Assembly: GCF_002979655.1 (NCBI RefSeq)
Contig: NZ_PCPG01000001.1
Coordinates: 1-64,000, forward strand
Length of the DNA: 64,000 bases
Direction of reading: 5' to 3'
Source of the DNA: Microbacterium sp. MYb45
GTDB lineage: Bacteria > Actinomycetota > Actinomycetes > Actinomycetales > Microbacteriaceae
Below the pieces are notes generated by a model. The model ran no database searches. It was not told where the DNA came from and was given only the letters and a program-made list of their open reading frames with translations. Shown here piece by piece: positions 8,060 through 16,079 of the stretch. A program made the position numbers and the translations under genes. Position 1 is the first letter of the stretch. Each line of letters begins with the position of its first letter.

Positions 8060-8917
8060 TCAGTCGCGGAGGGCGCGGGTGGCCTCGCGGGTCCGGCGCA
8101 GCGCGTCGACGGTTTCGGCGAAACGGCGCTTCGCGATGCCGACGAACAGGCAGTCGACGAGCGCCAGCTGCGCGATCCGGCTGACCATCGCTCCGGCGCG
8201 GAAGGTGGATTCGCGCACCTCGGTGAACAATGCGTGATCGGCGGCGCCGGCGAGGGGGGAGTCCTTGGCCGACGTGACCGCGATGGTCGCCGCGCCGTTG
8301 GCACGCGCCGTCTCCAGGAAGCGCACCGTCTCCGCGGTGGAGCCCGCATGCGAGAACCCGATGGCGACCGTGGGGGAGGTCTGCAGGACGGTCGCGGCGA
8401 TCGCTTCGTGCGGATCGGAGGGGACGTGGGCATTCCTGCCCACGCGAAGGAGCTTGTGTGCGAGGTCTTCTGCGACGAACTGGCTCGCCCCGATGCCGAA
8501 GATCAGGATGCGGTCGGCGCGGTCCACGGCGTCGATCGCGGCCTCCAGTACGTCGAAGTCGAGTCGGGCCACCGTCTCCTCTATCGCGAGCAGTTCGAGA
8601 GAGGCGAGTTTGGACACTGCTTCGCTGAGCGTGTCCTCGTCGGAGATCTCGGACCCGAATGCGCCCCGCGCTGAGAACTGCGCCGCCTCCTTGCCCAGCT
8701 CGGTCGCGAGCGCCATGCGCAGCGGCGCATAGCCGCTGAATCCGATCGCGCGACAGAACCGTACGACCGAGGCCACGGAGGTGTGGCACTCCTCGGCGAG
8801 TTCGTTGATGGTCATGTCGATGACGACCGACGGATTCTCCCGAATCGCTGCGGCGACGCGGGCGAGAGACGGGGGCAGCGTCGCGGCCGCTGCCTCGATC
8901 GTCGACTGAATGCTCAT
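8060..8917 (-). CDS. MurR/RpiR family transcriptional regulator
   Basis: A 285-residue regulator with an N-terminal RpiR helix-turn-helix (residues 1-77; recognition region INELAEECHTSVASVVRFCR at 37-56) and a C-terminal SIS phosphosugar-binding domain (about 125-260; LIFGIGASQFVAEDLAHKL and TVAIGFSHAGSTAETVRFLE). Proteins of this family sense phosphosugars such as MurNAc-6-P or GlcNAc-6-P. It is divergent from the kinase-murQ pair and heads the minus-strand set with GNAT, PIG-L and the sugar importer, so it most likely controls both directions. Confidence 0.88.
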   Translation of the reverse strand: MSIQSTIEAAAATLPPSLARVAAAIRENPSVVIDMTINELAEECHTSVASVVRFCRAIGFSGYAPLRMALATELGKEAAQFSARGAFGSEISDEDTLSEAVSKLASLELLAIEETVARLDFDVLEAAIDAVDRADRILIFGIGASQFVAEDLAHKLLRVGRNAHVPSDPHEAIAATVLQTSPTVAIGFSHAGSTAETVRFLETARANGAATIAVTSAKDSPLAGAADHALFTEVRESTFRAGAMVSRIAQLALVDCLFVGIAKRRFAETVDALRRTREATRALRD

Positions 8918-8992
8918 CCGCTTCCTCCAGAGATGTGGGATTCTCAGTATGTCGTGGGCCCCTGCGCAACGTTGGGTAAATTCTTTTCAGCA

Positions 8993-9013
8993 AGTCTAGA
9001 TCCGATGTAGACT
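8993..9013. promoter_or_regulatory. Candidate operator between the RpiR regulator and the kinase-murQ operon
   Basis: Inverted repeat AGTCTA (8993-8998) and TAGACT (9008-9013) with a 9-bp spacer, in the 134-bp divergent intergenic region. The left arm includes GTCTAGA, which is also the core of the known DasR operator type (TGGTCTAGACCA) for amino-sugar genes in actinobacteria. Assignment to the neighbouring RpiR protein is inference. Confidence 0.45.
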
Positions 9014-9051
9014 CTTTCCGAACTGTTGTGAACGTCACAGCGAGGAGAAAG

Positions 9052-9948
9052 ATGAGCAGCGCCCCGACGGCCGTAGCGGTCGACCTCGGCAAGACACGTT
9101 GCCGCGTCATGGTCGACACCGAGCAGCGCGTCGTACGCTCGGGCATCGGCTCCCCGGGGCTCGCGACGCCGAACGGCGTCGAGGACGCCGTCGGGTCGAT
9201 CCTTCCTCTGCTCAACCAGGACGCGGCACCCCAACTTCTCGGGGTCGGCGCAGCCGGCGCCTGGGTCGCACCCGACGCCGCGCTGGCGCTCGCGGCCGCT
9301 CTCGCCGCGTCGGTGCGGGCGCGCGTCGCCGTCGCGTCCGACGTCGTCACCGCCCATGCGGGCGCTCTCGGCGGTTCGCCCGGAGTGCTGCTGATCGCGG
9401 GCACCGGCGCTGCGGCACTCGGCGCCGACGCAGACGGCATCCGTCTGATCGACGGCTGGGGGCCCGACATCGGCGACCTCGGCAGCGGATCCTGGCTCGG
9501 CCGCGAAGCGGCCAGAGCCGTGCAGCGGGCGACCGTCGGGCTCGGACCCGATACGCGACTGAGTGAAACAGTCGCCGCGAGCATCCTTCCCGCCGACGAC
9601 GTGGTCTCCTGGCTCGCCGAGGAGGGATCGGTCGCGCGGCGTCTCGGCTCCCTGGCGCCTCTCGTGCTCGACGCCGCAGAGACCGGTGACGACGTCGCCC
9701 ACCGGATCGCGACGGAAGGCATCCGCCTGCTCACCGCCACGGCCGTCGCCGCCTCGTCACTGACTCGCGACATCGCGCTGCACGGCGGCCTCACGGATCA
9801 CGCCTGGTTCCGAGACAGTCTCATCTCCTCGCTGCACGCCGCCGGACGCCGGGTGGTCCCCGCCGCCGGCGACGCCCTCGACGGCGCGCTGCTGATCGCA
9901 CGCCGCACCGATCTCCCTCACGAAAGGTTCGTCCACCGTGCCGAATGA
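9052..9948 (+). CDS. BadF/BadG-type N-acetylhexosamine kinase
   Basis: A 298-residue ASKHA-fold kinase. The ATP-binding motifs are phosphate-1 VAVDLGKTRCRVMV near residue 8 and phosphate-2 LLIAGTGAAALGADADG in the middle. A WGPDIGDLGSGSWLGREA segment is typical of GlcNAc/MurNAc kinases of the BadF/BadG/BcrA/BcrD family. The ATG at 9052 is preceded by GAGGAG. It overlaps murQ by 11 bp, so the product is probably MurNAc-6-phosphate, the MurQ substrate; the known clostridial MurK is of this kinase type. Specificity for MurNAc versus GlcNAc is not decidable here. Confidence 0.8.
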   Translation: MSSAPTAVAVDLGKTRCRVMVDTEQRVVRSGIGSPGLATPNGVEDAVGSILPLLNQDAAPQLLGVGAAGAWVAPDAALALAAALAASVRARVAVASDVVTAHAGALGGSPGVLLIAGTGAAALGADADGIRLIDGWGPDIGDLGSGSWLGREAARAVQRATVGLGPDTRLSETVAASILPADDVVSWLAEEGSVARRLGSLAPLVLDAAETGDDVAHRIATEGIRLLTATAVAASSLTRDIALHGGLTDHAWFRDSLISSLHAAGRRVVPAAGDALDGALLIARRTDLPHERFVHRAE

Positions 9949-10873
9949 CGACTCCCGCCTCGCCTCCCTCCTCTCCGTACTGGAAGGCCTCGGCACCGAG
10001 GCATCCACGACCGAGCGCGGGGATCTCGACCTGTTGAGCACGGCCGAGCTCGTGCATCGGATGAACGACGAGGACCGGCGGGTCCCCGAGGCGGTGGCCG
10101 AACGGGCGGACGAGATCGCGGCGGTCGTCGACGCGATCACGGAGCGGTTCCGGCGCGGCGGTCGGCTCATCTACATCGGGGCCGGCACGGCAGGCCGCAT
10201 CGGCGTGCTGGATGCCAGCGAGTGCCCGCCCACCTTCGGCACGGACCCCTCGATGGTGGTCGGGCTGATCGCCGGCGGCGAGATCGCGATCCGCTCGGCC
10301 GTGGAGAATGCGGAGGACGACGCGGAGGCGGCAGGTGGATCCCTGCGTGAACTCGGACTCTCGGCCGACGACACGGTGGTCGGCATCTCGGCTTCCGGCC
10401 GGACGCCGTATGTCGTCGGCGGGCTGAACTACGCCCGCAGCGTCGGCGCGTTCACGGCGGCGATCGCCTCGAACGCGGACTCCGAGATCGGTGCCGCCGC
10501 GGAGGTCGCCATCGAGGTCGTGACCGGACCGGAGTTCATCTCCGGATCGACGCGGCTCAAGGCAGGCACCGCGCAGAAGCTCGTCGTGAACATGCTCACG
10601 ACCCTGTCGATGATCAAGCTCGGCAAGACCTACCGCGGGGTGATGGTCGATCTCCTCGCCACGAACGAGAAGCTCCACGCGCGCTCCATCCGTACCGTGT
10701 CGCAGCTCGCCGGCGTCGACATCGACGTCGCGGCCGCCGCGCTGCAGGGGGCGGACGGCTCGGTCAAGCGCGCCCTGTTGATGCTGGCGGTCGACGCCAC
10801 ACCGCAGGCCGCGGCATCCGCGCTCGATGAGGCCGACGGGGTGCTCCGCGACGCGATCGCCGCTCTCGCCTGA
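9938..10873 (+). CDS. murQ: N-acetylmuramic acid 6-phosphate etherase
   Basis: A 311-residue MurQ, full length for the family. It cleaves the D-lactyl ether of MurNAc-6-phosphate to give GlcNAc-6-phosphate and D-lactate in the cytoplasm. It contains the SIS domain with GRLIYIGAGTAGRIGVLDAS, the catalytic-region ECPPTFG, GISASGRTPYV, and the C-terminal LLATNEKLHARSIRTV and LAGVDIDVAAAALQ segments. The GTG start overlaps the kinase gene by 11 bp, indicating coupling. A weak 6-bp GC hairpin follows. This gene anchors the interpretation of the 3-11 kb region as a cell-wall amino-sugar locus. Confidence 0.95.
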   Translation: MPNDDSRLASLLSVLEGLGTEASTTERGDLDLLSTAELVHRMNDEDRRVPEAVAERADEIAAVVDAITERFRRGGRLIYIGAGTAGRIGVLDASECPPTFGTDPSMVVGLIAGGEIAIRSAVENAEDDAEAAGGSLRELGLSADDTVVGISASGRTPYVVGGLNYARSVGAFTAAIASNADSEIGAAAEVAIEVVTGPEFISGSTRLKAGTAQKLVVNMLTTLSMIKLGKTYRGVMVDLLATNEKLHARSIRTVSQLAGVDIDVAAAALQGADGSVKRALLMLAVDATPQAAASALDEADGVLRDAIAALA

Positions 10874-10904
10874 GGGGAGTGGCCGGTGCCGTCGTGATGT
10901 GCCT

Positions 10905-10922
10905 CGGCCCCTGCGCGGGCCG
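10905..10922. terminator. Weak hairpin downstream of murQ
   Basis: CGGCCC (10905-10910) and GGGCCG (10917-10922) with a 6-nt loop, 32 bp after the murQ stop. No T tract; a possible GC-type terminator. Confidence 0.35.
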
Positions 10923-10958
10923 CGCCGAGCCCGGGAGTCGGTCCGGTAGCGTGGCCGG

Positions 10959-11624
10959 ATGCCCCTCGCCCTGATCACCGGCGCCGCGCGCGCGAACAGC
11001 ATCGCCGCCGGCATCGTTCCCCGCCTGCGCGCGGCCGGATGGACCGTCGTGACCAGCGACCTCCGCGACGCCGACCACCCCGCCGACCTGTCGACCGCGG
11101 GTGGACCGGAGGCCCTGATCGCCGAGGTGGTGGCCGCGCACGGTCCGATCTCCGCGCTCATCCTCAGCCATGCGCACGACGTGCAATCCGGCATCCTCGA
11201 CACCACGGCGGAGAGCTTCGACCTGCACGTCGCCGTGAACGCACGGGCGAGCCTGCTGCTGATCGCGGCGTTCGCGCGACAGGTCGGCGACGACGGGGGA
11301 GTGATCCTCGCCCTCACCAGCGACCACGTGACCGGAAACCTCCCCTACGGTGCATCCAAGGGCGCTCTCGACCGGTTGGTCATCTCGGCTGCCCGCGAGT
11401 TGGGGCCGCGCGGCATCTCGGCGAACGTGCTGAACCCCGGACCCATCGACACCGGCTGGATGGACGACGAGACGCGCACGGGGCTGGCCGGCATGACGCC
11501 GCTCGGACGGCTCGGACGCCCGGCAGATGTGGCCGCGCTCGTGGAGTTCCTCGTCTCGGACGAGGGCCGCTGGATATCCGGGCAGCTGCTCAAGTCGGAC
11601 GGGGCATTCTCGGCGCAGTATTGA
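10959..11624 (+). CDS. SDR family oxidoreductase
   Basis: A 221-residue classical short-chain dehydrogenase/reductase. The N-terminal nucleotide motif is altered: LALITGAARANSIAAGIVPR in place of TGxxxGIG. Catalytic residues are present as TSDHVTGNLPYGASKGALDR (Ser, Tyr, Lys). The C-terminal PGPIDTGWMD and GRPADVAALVEFLVSDEGRW segments are those of FabG-like enzymes. Substrate unknown. TAGCGT at 10947-10952 lies 6 nt before the ATG, a leaderless-type promoter. The gene is a single transcription unit. Confidence 0.85.
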   Translation: MPLALITGAARANSIAAGIVPRLRAAGWTVVTSDLRDADHPADLSTAGGPEALIAEVVAAHGPISALILSHAHDVQSGILDTTAESFDLHVAVNARASLLLIAAFARQVGDDGGVILALTSDHVTGNLPYGASKGALDRLVISAARELGPRGISANVLNPGPIDTGWMDDETRTGLAGMTPLGRLGRPADVAALVEFLVSDEGRWISGQLLKSDGAFSAQY

Positions 11625-11681
11625 AGTGCGCTTTCCTCACGGAGTGCGCGTAGCGGAGCCCGAGATTCCGAGCAGCTCCGG

Positions 11682-12062
11682 TTACTGCTCGCGCTCCTGC
11701 GCGAGTGCCACGGCGCGGTCGAAGGTCGAGACGAGTACCTGTCGCCGCTCGGCGCGATAGTCCTCGTCGGGGTCGAGTTCATCGATGTAGTCGTCCCACA
11801 CGCGGATGTACCGCTCGCGCCAGGCCTCGAGCGTGGCGCTCGGCGGGAACGTCGCGCCCACACGTCCGGCCGATCCGATGTCGGTGAGGAGCTCGAGCCA
11901 TGCCGGCACCATGCTGCCGCCCCATTCGTCGGGTTGCAGCTCCGTGTCGTCGTCCTCATCGGCGAACGACTCGGCGATCTTGGCGATGAGATCGTCGGTG
12001 ATCTCGCTCAATCCGTCTGCGACCGTGTCGTCGTCGAAGTTTCCCGGTCCCCACGTGCCCAT
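11682..12062 (-). CDS. DUF4259 domain-containing protein
   Basis: A 126-residue acidic protein starting MGTWGPGNFDDDTVADGLSE, the conserved opening of DUF4259 (MGTWG-GNFDND-A-D). No signal peptide or membrane segment. Function unknown. The start has GGGAGG upstream. It is divergent from the GAPDH gene. Confidence 0.8.
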   Translation of the reverse strand: MGTWGPGNFDDDTVADGLSEITDDLIAKIAESFADEDDDTELQPDEWGGSMVPAWLELLTDIGSAGRVGATFPPSATLEAWRERYIRVWDDYIDELDPDEDYRAERRQVLVSTFDRAVALAQEREQ

Positions 12063-12258
12063 CGTGCATCCTCCCGTTGCTGTCGTTTTCGGGATCAGTC
12101 AACCATGACGAGCAGACACCCCCGGTGCACTGCAGTCGTTGCGCGCCGCCGATTCGGCTCGTCAACTCGCGGCTTGTACGCTGGTGGCATCCCCCGATCC
12201 ACCCGGCACATTCGCGCGCCGGCGATCTCGGCGCGCGCTCACACATGCAAGGACGCAG
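12063..12258. other. Divergent intergenic region between DUF4259 and GAPDH genes
   Basis: A 196-bp gap. A TACGCT element at 12177-12182 could be the -10 box for the GAPDH gene, giving a leader of about 70 nt, and AAGGA precedes the GAPDH ATG. No convincing -35 element or operator palindrome was found. Confidence 0.35.
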
Positions 12259-13707
12259 ATGAACGATTCCGCGGCACACCGCGACGACTGGGCTGAGAGC
12301 GAAGAGCTGGCGGAGCGGATGATCCCGCTCATCGGGGCGCTTCGACGCGAACACGACGTGGTCACCTCGCTGCACGGGCACCGACTGCTCGGGCTCTCGG
12401 CGACGGGACTGGTCGAGGTGCACGAGCGCGTCGCCCAACTCGGGCACGAGCGGCTCCCGATCGAAGACACGCTCGCCGTGCTGGAGGCGATCCACGCCCT
12501 CGCTCCCGGCGCCTCGTCGCTCGACGTCGCGCGCCTGGTCGCGGGGCACGCCGAGAGCGGCCGGCCTCTGGACGACTACCTCGCCGAGGAACTCGCACCC
12601 GCCATGGGGGCCGTCGCCGCCGAGCCCACCGACGTGGTGCTCTACGGCTTCGGTCGCATCGGTCGCCTCCTCGCCCGCATCCTCATCGCCCACACCGGCG
12701 GCGGCAGCGGACTGCGGCTGCGCGCCATCGTCGTCCGCCGCGGGGCGGAGAACGACCTCGCCAAGCGCGCGTCCCTGCTGCTGCGCGATTCGGTGCACGG
12801 CCGCTTCGCCGGCTCCGTCACCGTCGAGGAGGAGGCCGAGCAGATCATCGCGAACGGCACCCGCATCCAGGTGATCTACTCCGACGACCCGGCATCCATC
12901 GACTACACCGCCCACGGAATCCACGACGCGATCGTCGTCGACAACACCGGACGCTGGCGCGACGAGGAAGGCCTCTCCCAGCACCTGCGGTCGACGGGCG
13001 TCGGGCGCGTGCTGCTCACCGCACCGGGAAAGAGCCCGCTCAAGAACATCGTGCACGGCATCAACGACGAGACGATCGCCGCCTCCGACCGCATCCTCTC
13101 CGCGGCCTCCTGCACCACGAACGCCATCACCCCGGTGCTGGCGGCGATCGACGAGGCGTACGGCGTCGTCAAGGGGCATGTCGAGACCGTGCACTCGTTC
13201 ACGAACGACCAGAACCTGATCGACAACTTCCACAAGGGCGACCGCCGCGGTCGCTCGGCGGTGCTTAACATGGTCATCACCGAGACCGGAGCCGCGAAGG
13301 CCGTCGCCAAGGCGCTCCCGCAGCTGGAGGGCAAGCTCACCGGCAGCTCGATCCGTGTGCCCACGCCCGATGTGTCGCTCGCGGTGCTGCACCTCACCAT
13401 CGAGCGCCCGGCCACCAAGGAGCAGGTCAACGACTACCTGCGCCGCGTCTCGCTGCACTCGAAGCTGCGCCAGCAGATCGACTACGTCGAGAGCCCCGAC
13501 GTCGTCTCCACCGACTTCGTCGGCTCGCACCGCGCCGGCATCGTCGACGGCCTCGCCACGATCGCCGACGAGGACACCCTGATCCTCTACGTCTGGTACG
13601 ACAACGAGTTCGGCTACTCGTGCCAGGTGATCCGCGTGCTCGAGGTCATGGCGGGGTCGCACCCGATCGTGCTGCCCGAGCGCCGCGAAGTGACGCTGCA
13701 GGGCTGA
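12259..13707 (+). CDS. gap: Glyceraldehyde-3-phosphate dehydrogenase with N-terminal extension
   Basis: A 482-residue protein in which the NAD-binding motif GFGRIGRL begins only at residue 130, so about 120 residues precede the normal GAPDH start. The extension is helical and charged. The catalytic cysteine is Cys285 in AASCTTNAITP. Other GAPDH hallmarks follow: HSFTNDQNLIDN, RRGRSAVLNMVITETGAAKA, RVPTPDVSLAVL and the C-terminal WYDNEFGYSCQV. Long GAPDHs of about 480 residues occur in several actinobacteria beside a normal glycolytic enzyme. It catalyses oxidative phosphorylation of G3P or the reverse; the physiological direction is not visible. AAGGA lies before the ATG. Confidence 0.9.
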   Translation: MNDSAAHRDDWAESEELAERMIPLIGALRREHDVVTSLHGHRLLGLSATGLVEVHERVAQLGHERLPIEDTLAVLEAIHALAPGASSLDVARLVAGHAESGRPLDDYLAEELAPAMGAVAAEPTDVVLYGFGRIGRLLARILIAHTGGGSGLRLRAIVVRRGAENDLAKRASLLLRDSVHGRFAGSVTVEEEAEQIIANGTRIQVIYSDDPASIDYTAHGIHDAIVVDNTGRWRDEEGLSQHLRSTGVGRVLLTAPGKSPLKNIVHGINDETIAASDRILSAASCTTNAITPVLAAIDEAYGVVKGHVETVHSFTNDQNLIDNFHKGDRRGRSAVLNMVITETGAAKAVAKALPQLEGKLTGSSIRVPTPDVSLAVLHLTIERPATKEQVNDYLRRVSLHSKLRQQIDYVESPDVVSTDFVGSHRAGIVDGLATIADEDTLILYVWYDNEFGYSCQVIRVLEVMAGSHPIVLPERREVTLQG

Positions 13708-13750
13708 GCGTCTCCTGCGCCGCGTCGGTGGCGCCCGGCATGATGGGGGC

Positions 13751-14797
13751 ATGAACACCGCGACCCTGCTCACCGAGCGTCTCCGCTCGCATCGGCTGAG
13801 CGCGCCGGCGCGCACGGTGACGGATGCCGCGCACCACATGCTCGCGGTGCAGAGCCAGGACTTCACCGCGGGCCGCTGGGCGCTCGCCGCGCGTACCCGC
13901 GGGCCGGTGCGTCTGCGCGACGTCGACCGTGCGTTCGACCGCGGCGACCTCGTGCGGGCGTGGACCATGCGCGGCACGCTGCACACCGTGCCGGCACGCG
14001 ACCTGGGCTGGATGCTCGAGGTCACCGCCGCCCGACAGCGGCAGCAGGCGGTTTCCCGTCACCGTCAGCTGGGCATCGACGACGGCATGGTCGCGACGGC
14101 GGTGCGCGCGCTGACACCGCAGCTGCGCGACGGTGGCCGCACCCGCGCCGAGGTGTTCGAGATCCTCGAGGGCGTCGGCATCGACCCGACGGGGCAGCGC
14201 GGCATCCATCTGCTCTTCACCCTCACGATCGACGGCTTCATCTGCCAGGGGCCGGTCGCCGCGCGGGCGGGCATCACCAGAGACCAGCGGTTCGTGCTGG
14301 CCGAGGAGCACATCCGCGAGCACACCCGCCCGGCAGACCCACTCGCCGAGCTGTTCGTGCGCTACATCGGCGGACATGGACCGGCGGGCGTCGCCGACTT
14401 CGCGTGGTGGTCGGGACTCACGCTCGGACAGTCACGCGAGGCGGTCGAGCGCGCGGCAGGGCGGGTCGACGAGGTGGACGAAGGGCTGTTCGTGTCGCTC
14501 CAGCGTCCGCGGCGCGCGACGGGCGCGGCGACGGTCCACGCCCTCCCCGCGTTCGACGAGTACTACATCTCCTATGCCGACCGCACGACCGTGTGCGCGC
14601 CCGAGCACCTGGCCACCGTCGGCCCGGGCAAGAACGGCATGGTGCGCGCCACGCTCATCGAGCAGGGACGCGTCATCGGATGCTGGACGCACGCGAGCGC
14701 GACCCGCGACGCGCCGCCGGAGCTGTTCGCGGAACCCGCCGAACCGGCAGCCGTGGAGGCCGCGCTGGCGCGATTCGCGCACTTCGCCGGCGACTGA
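13751..14797 (+). CDS. Winged-helix (HTH_42/AlkZ-like) DNA-binding protein
   Basis: A 348-residue protein of the HTH_42 group, which includes AlkZ/AlkX DNA glycosylases. The N-terminal LAVQSQDFTAGRWALAART holds a Q-x-Q arrangement like the catalytic QxQ/QxD motif of that family. MRGTLHTVPARDLGWML follows, and the C-terminal FDEYYISYADR and GMVRATLIEQGRVIGCW are typical. A role in excising alkylated or crosslinked bases is plausible but not shown. CATGAT lies 6 nt before the ATG. The stop codon sits between the arms of a strong hairpin shared with the convergent aminotransferase gene. Confidence 0.75.
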   Translation: MNTATLLTERLRSHRLSAPARTVTDAAHHMLAVQSQDFTAGRWALAARTRGPVRLRDVDRAFDRGDLVRAWTMRGTLHTVPARDLGWMLEVTAARQRQQAVSRHRQLGIDDGMVATAVRALTPQLRDGGRTRAEVFEILEGVGIDPTGQRGIHLLFTLTIDGFICQGPVAARAGITRDQRFVLAEEHIREHTRPADPLAELFVRYIGGHGPAGVADFAWWSGLTLGQSREAVERAAGRVDEVDEGLFVSLQRPRRATGAATVHALPAFDEYYISYADRTTVCAPEHLATVGPGKNGMVRATLIEQGRVIGCWTHASATRDAPPELFAEPAEPAAVEAALARFAHFAGD

Positions 14798-14813
14798 GCG
14801 CGTCGCCGGCGAA
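14783..14813. terminator. Bidirectional hairpin spanning the stop codon
   Basis: Perfect 12-bp inverted repeat TTCGCCGGCGAC (14783-14794) and GTCGCCGGCGAA (14802-14813) with a 7-nt loop containing the TGA stop of the HTH_42 gene. It is followed by GAAAAC. It separates two convergent genes. Confidence 0.8.
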
Positions 14814-14821
14814 GAAAACGG

Positions 14822-15931
14822 TCACCGCGAGGCGAGCACGGCCTCCGCGGGGGCGACGAGTGCGGCGATCTCGGGAGCCAGCGCGATGAGGCGCTCGTTG
14901 GCCTCGGGCTCGGCGACGGTCGCCCGGAGCCCTTCGCCCGGGAACGGTCGCACGAGCAGGCCGTGACGTTCCAACAGCTCGGCGGCAGCGGCCGTGGCAT
15001 CACCGAGGGGAAGCCAGACGAAGTTGCCCTTGCTCTCGGGAAGCGCGAGGCCGGCGGTGGTGAAGGCGGCGACGACGCGCTCCCGCTCGACGACGAGCTC
15101 GGCGACCCTGGCCTCGAGCTCGTCCTCGGCGGCGAGGGAGGCGATCGCGGCCGTCTGCGCCAGGTCGGTCACGCCGAACGGGATGGCGACCTTGCGCAGC
15201 GCGATGCCCAACTGCTCGGGGGCGATCGCGTAGCCGATGCGCATGCCGGCCAGGCCGTACGCCTTCGAGAAGGTGTGCGCGACGGCGACGTTCGGGTAGC
15301 GGCGGAAGTACTCGATGCCGACGGGGGAGTCGTCGCGGTCGTTGAACTGCACGTACGCCTCGTCGATCACGACGACGATGTGCGGCGGGACCTGGGCGAG
15401 GAACCGGTCGAGCTCGGCGTCGCCGATCGTCGTTCCGGTCGGGTTGTTGGGGTTGCACACCAGGATCAGGCGCGTGCGATCGGTGATGGCCGCCCGCATC
15501 GCGTCGAGGTCGTGCCGGTGGTCGTCCGTGAGGGGAACCATGACGGGCACGGCTCCGGCCGCGCGAGCGAGCATCGGATACGCCTCGAACGACCGCCAGG
15601 CGAACAGGATCTCATCGCCCTCGCCGGCCGTCGCGCGCATCAGCTGCGAGACGACCTCGACCGATCCGCTGCCGAGCACGACGTTCACCGGCTCGACGCC
15701 GAACCGCTCGCACAGCACGGCGGTGAGGGCGGTCGCCGCGGTCTCGGGGTAGCGGTTGATATGCGCGAGCCGGTCGGCGATGGCCGCGGTCACCGACGGG
15801 AGCGGGGGATAGGGGTTCTCGTTCGACGACACCTTGAACACCGGTCCGGTGGTCTCCGCCTGCGGCGCGGCCTTCCCCGGGGTGTATCCGGGGATCGCGT
15901 TCAGGTCCTCCCGCAGTCTCAGCTCCGACAT
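14822..15931 (-). CDS. HisC/Pat-like aminotransferase (aromatic or histidinol-phosphate)
   Basis: A 369-residue fold-type I PLP aminotransferase. It opens MSELRLREDLNAIPGYTPGK, has VSSNENPYPP, CNPNNPTGT, VVIDEAYVQF and the PLP-binding Lys223 in HTFSKAYGLAGMRIGYA, and ends with an Arg/Glu-rich substrate region. Both HisC and the actinobacterial phenylalanine aminotransferase Pat look like this. There are no his genes nearby. It is divergent from the Rieske operon and shares an operator-like palindrome with it, which favours a catabolic role on aromatic amino acids; this is inference. ATG 15931 was chosen; alternative ATGs lie 7 and 8 codons upstream. Confidence 0.85.
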   Translation of the reverse strand: MSELRLREDLNAIPGYTPGKAAPQAETTGPVFKVSSNENPYPPLPSVTAAIADRLAHINRYPETAATALTAVLCERFGVEPVNVVLGSGSVEVVSQLMRATAGEGDEILFAWRSFEAYPMLARAAGAVPVMVPLTDDHRHDLDAMRAAITDRTRLILVCNPNNPTGTTIGDAELDRFLAQVPPHIVVVIDEAYVQFNDRDDSPVGIEYFRRYPNVAVAHTFSKAYGLAGMRIGYAIAPEQLGIALRKVAIPFGVTDLAQTAAIASLAAEDELEARVAELVVERERVVAAFTTAGLALPESKGNFVWLPLGDATAAAAELLERHGLLVRPFPGEGLRATVAEPEANERLIALAPEIAALVAPAEAVLASR

Positions 15932-16011
15932 CCGTTCCGCCTCTCTCATCATCCGCTCGTGCGGCACCCGTCCGTCCGTTTGACAGTGCCGGGCATCATC
16001 CATACTATCGC

Positions 16012-16037
16012 AATTGAATATATCGAATGTGGTCAAT
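16012..16037. promoter_or_regulatory. GntR-type operator (copy 1) between aminotransferase and Rieske operon
   Basis: An imperfect palindrome at 16013-16037, with left arm ATTGAATATAT, 3-bp centre CGA and right arm ATGTGGTCAAT (8 of 11 arm positions pair). It matches the copy at 22038-22063 at 21 of 26 bases. It lies in the 148-bp divergent intergenic region, 43 bp before the reductase start. A TACTAT (16003-16008) just upstream could be a promoter element. Confidence 0.6.
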
Positions 16038-16079
16038 TCGGTCGATGGCGGCCGGAACGACGGAAGGAGCGGAGCGACG

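Noticed and set aside
7989..9794. A 601-codon minus-strand frame across the RpiR and kinase genes
   Set aside because: It crosses two well-supported genes and the divergent promoter between them, with Ser/Arg-rich translation typical of shadow frames.
12177..12182. TACGCT as a firm promoter of the GAPDH gene
   Set aside because: No matching -35 element and the leader would be long; left as a weak note only.
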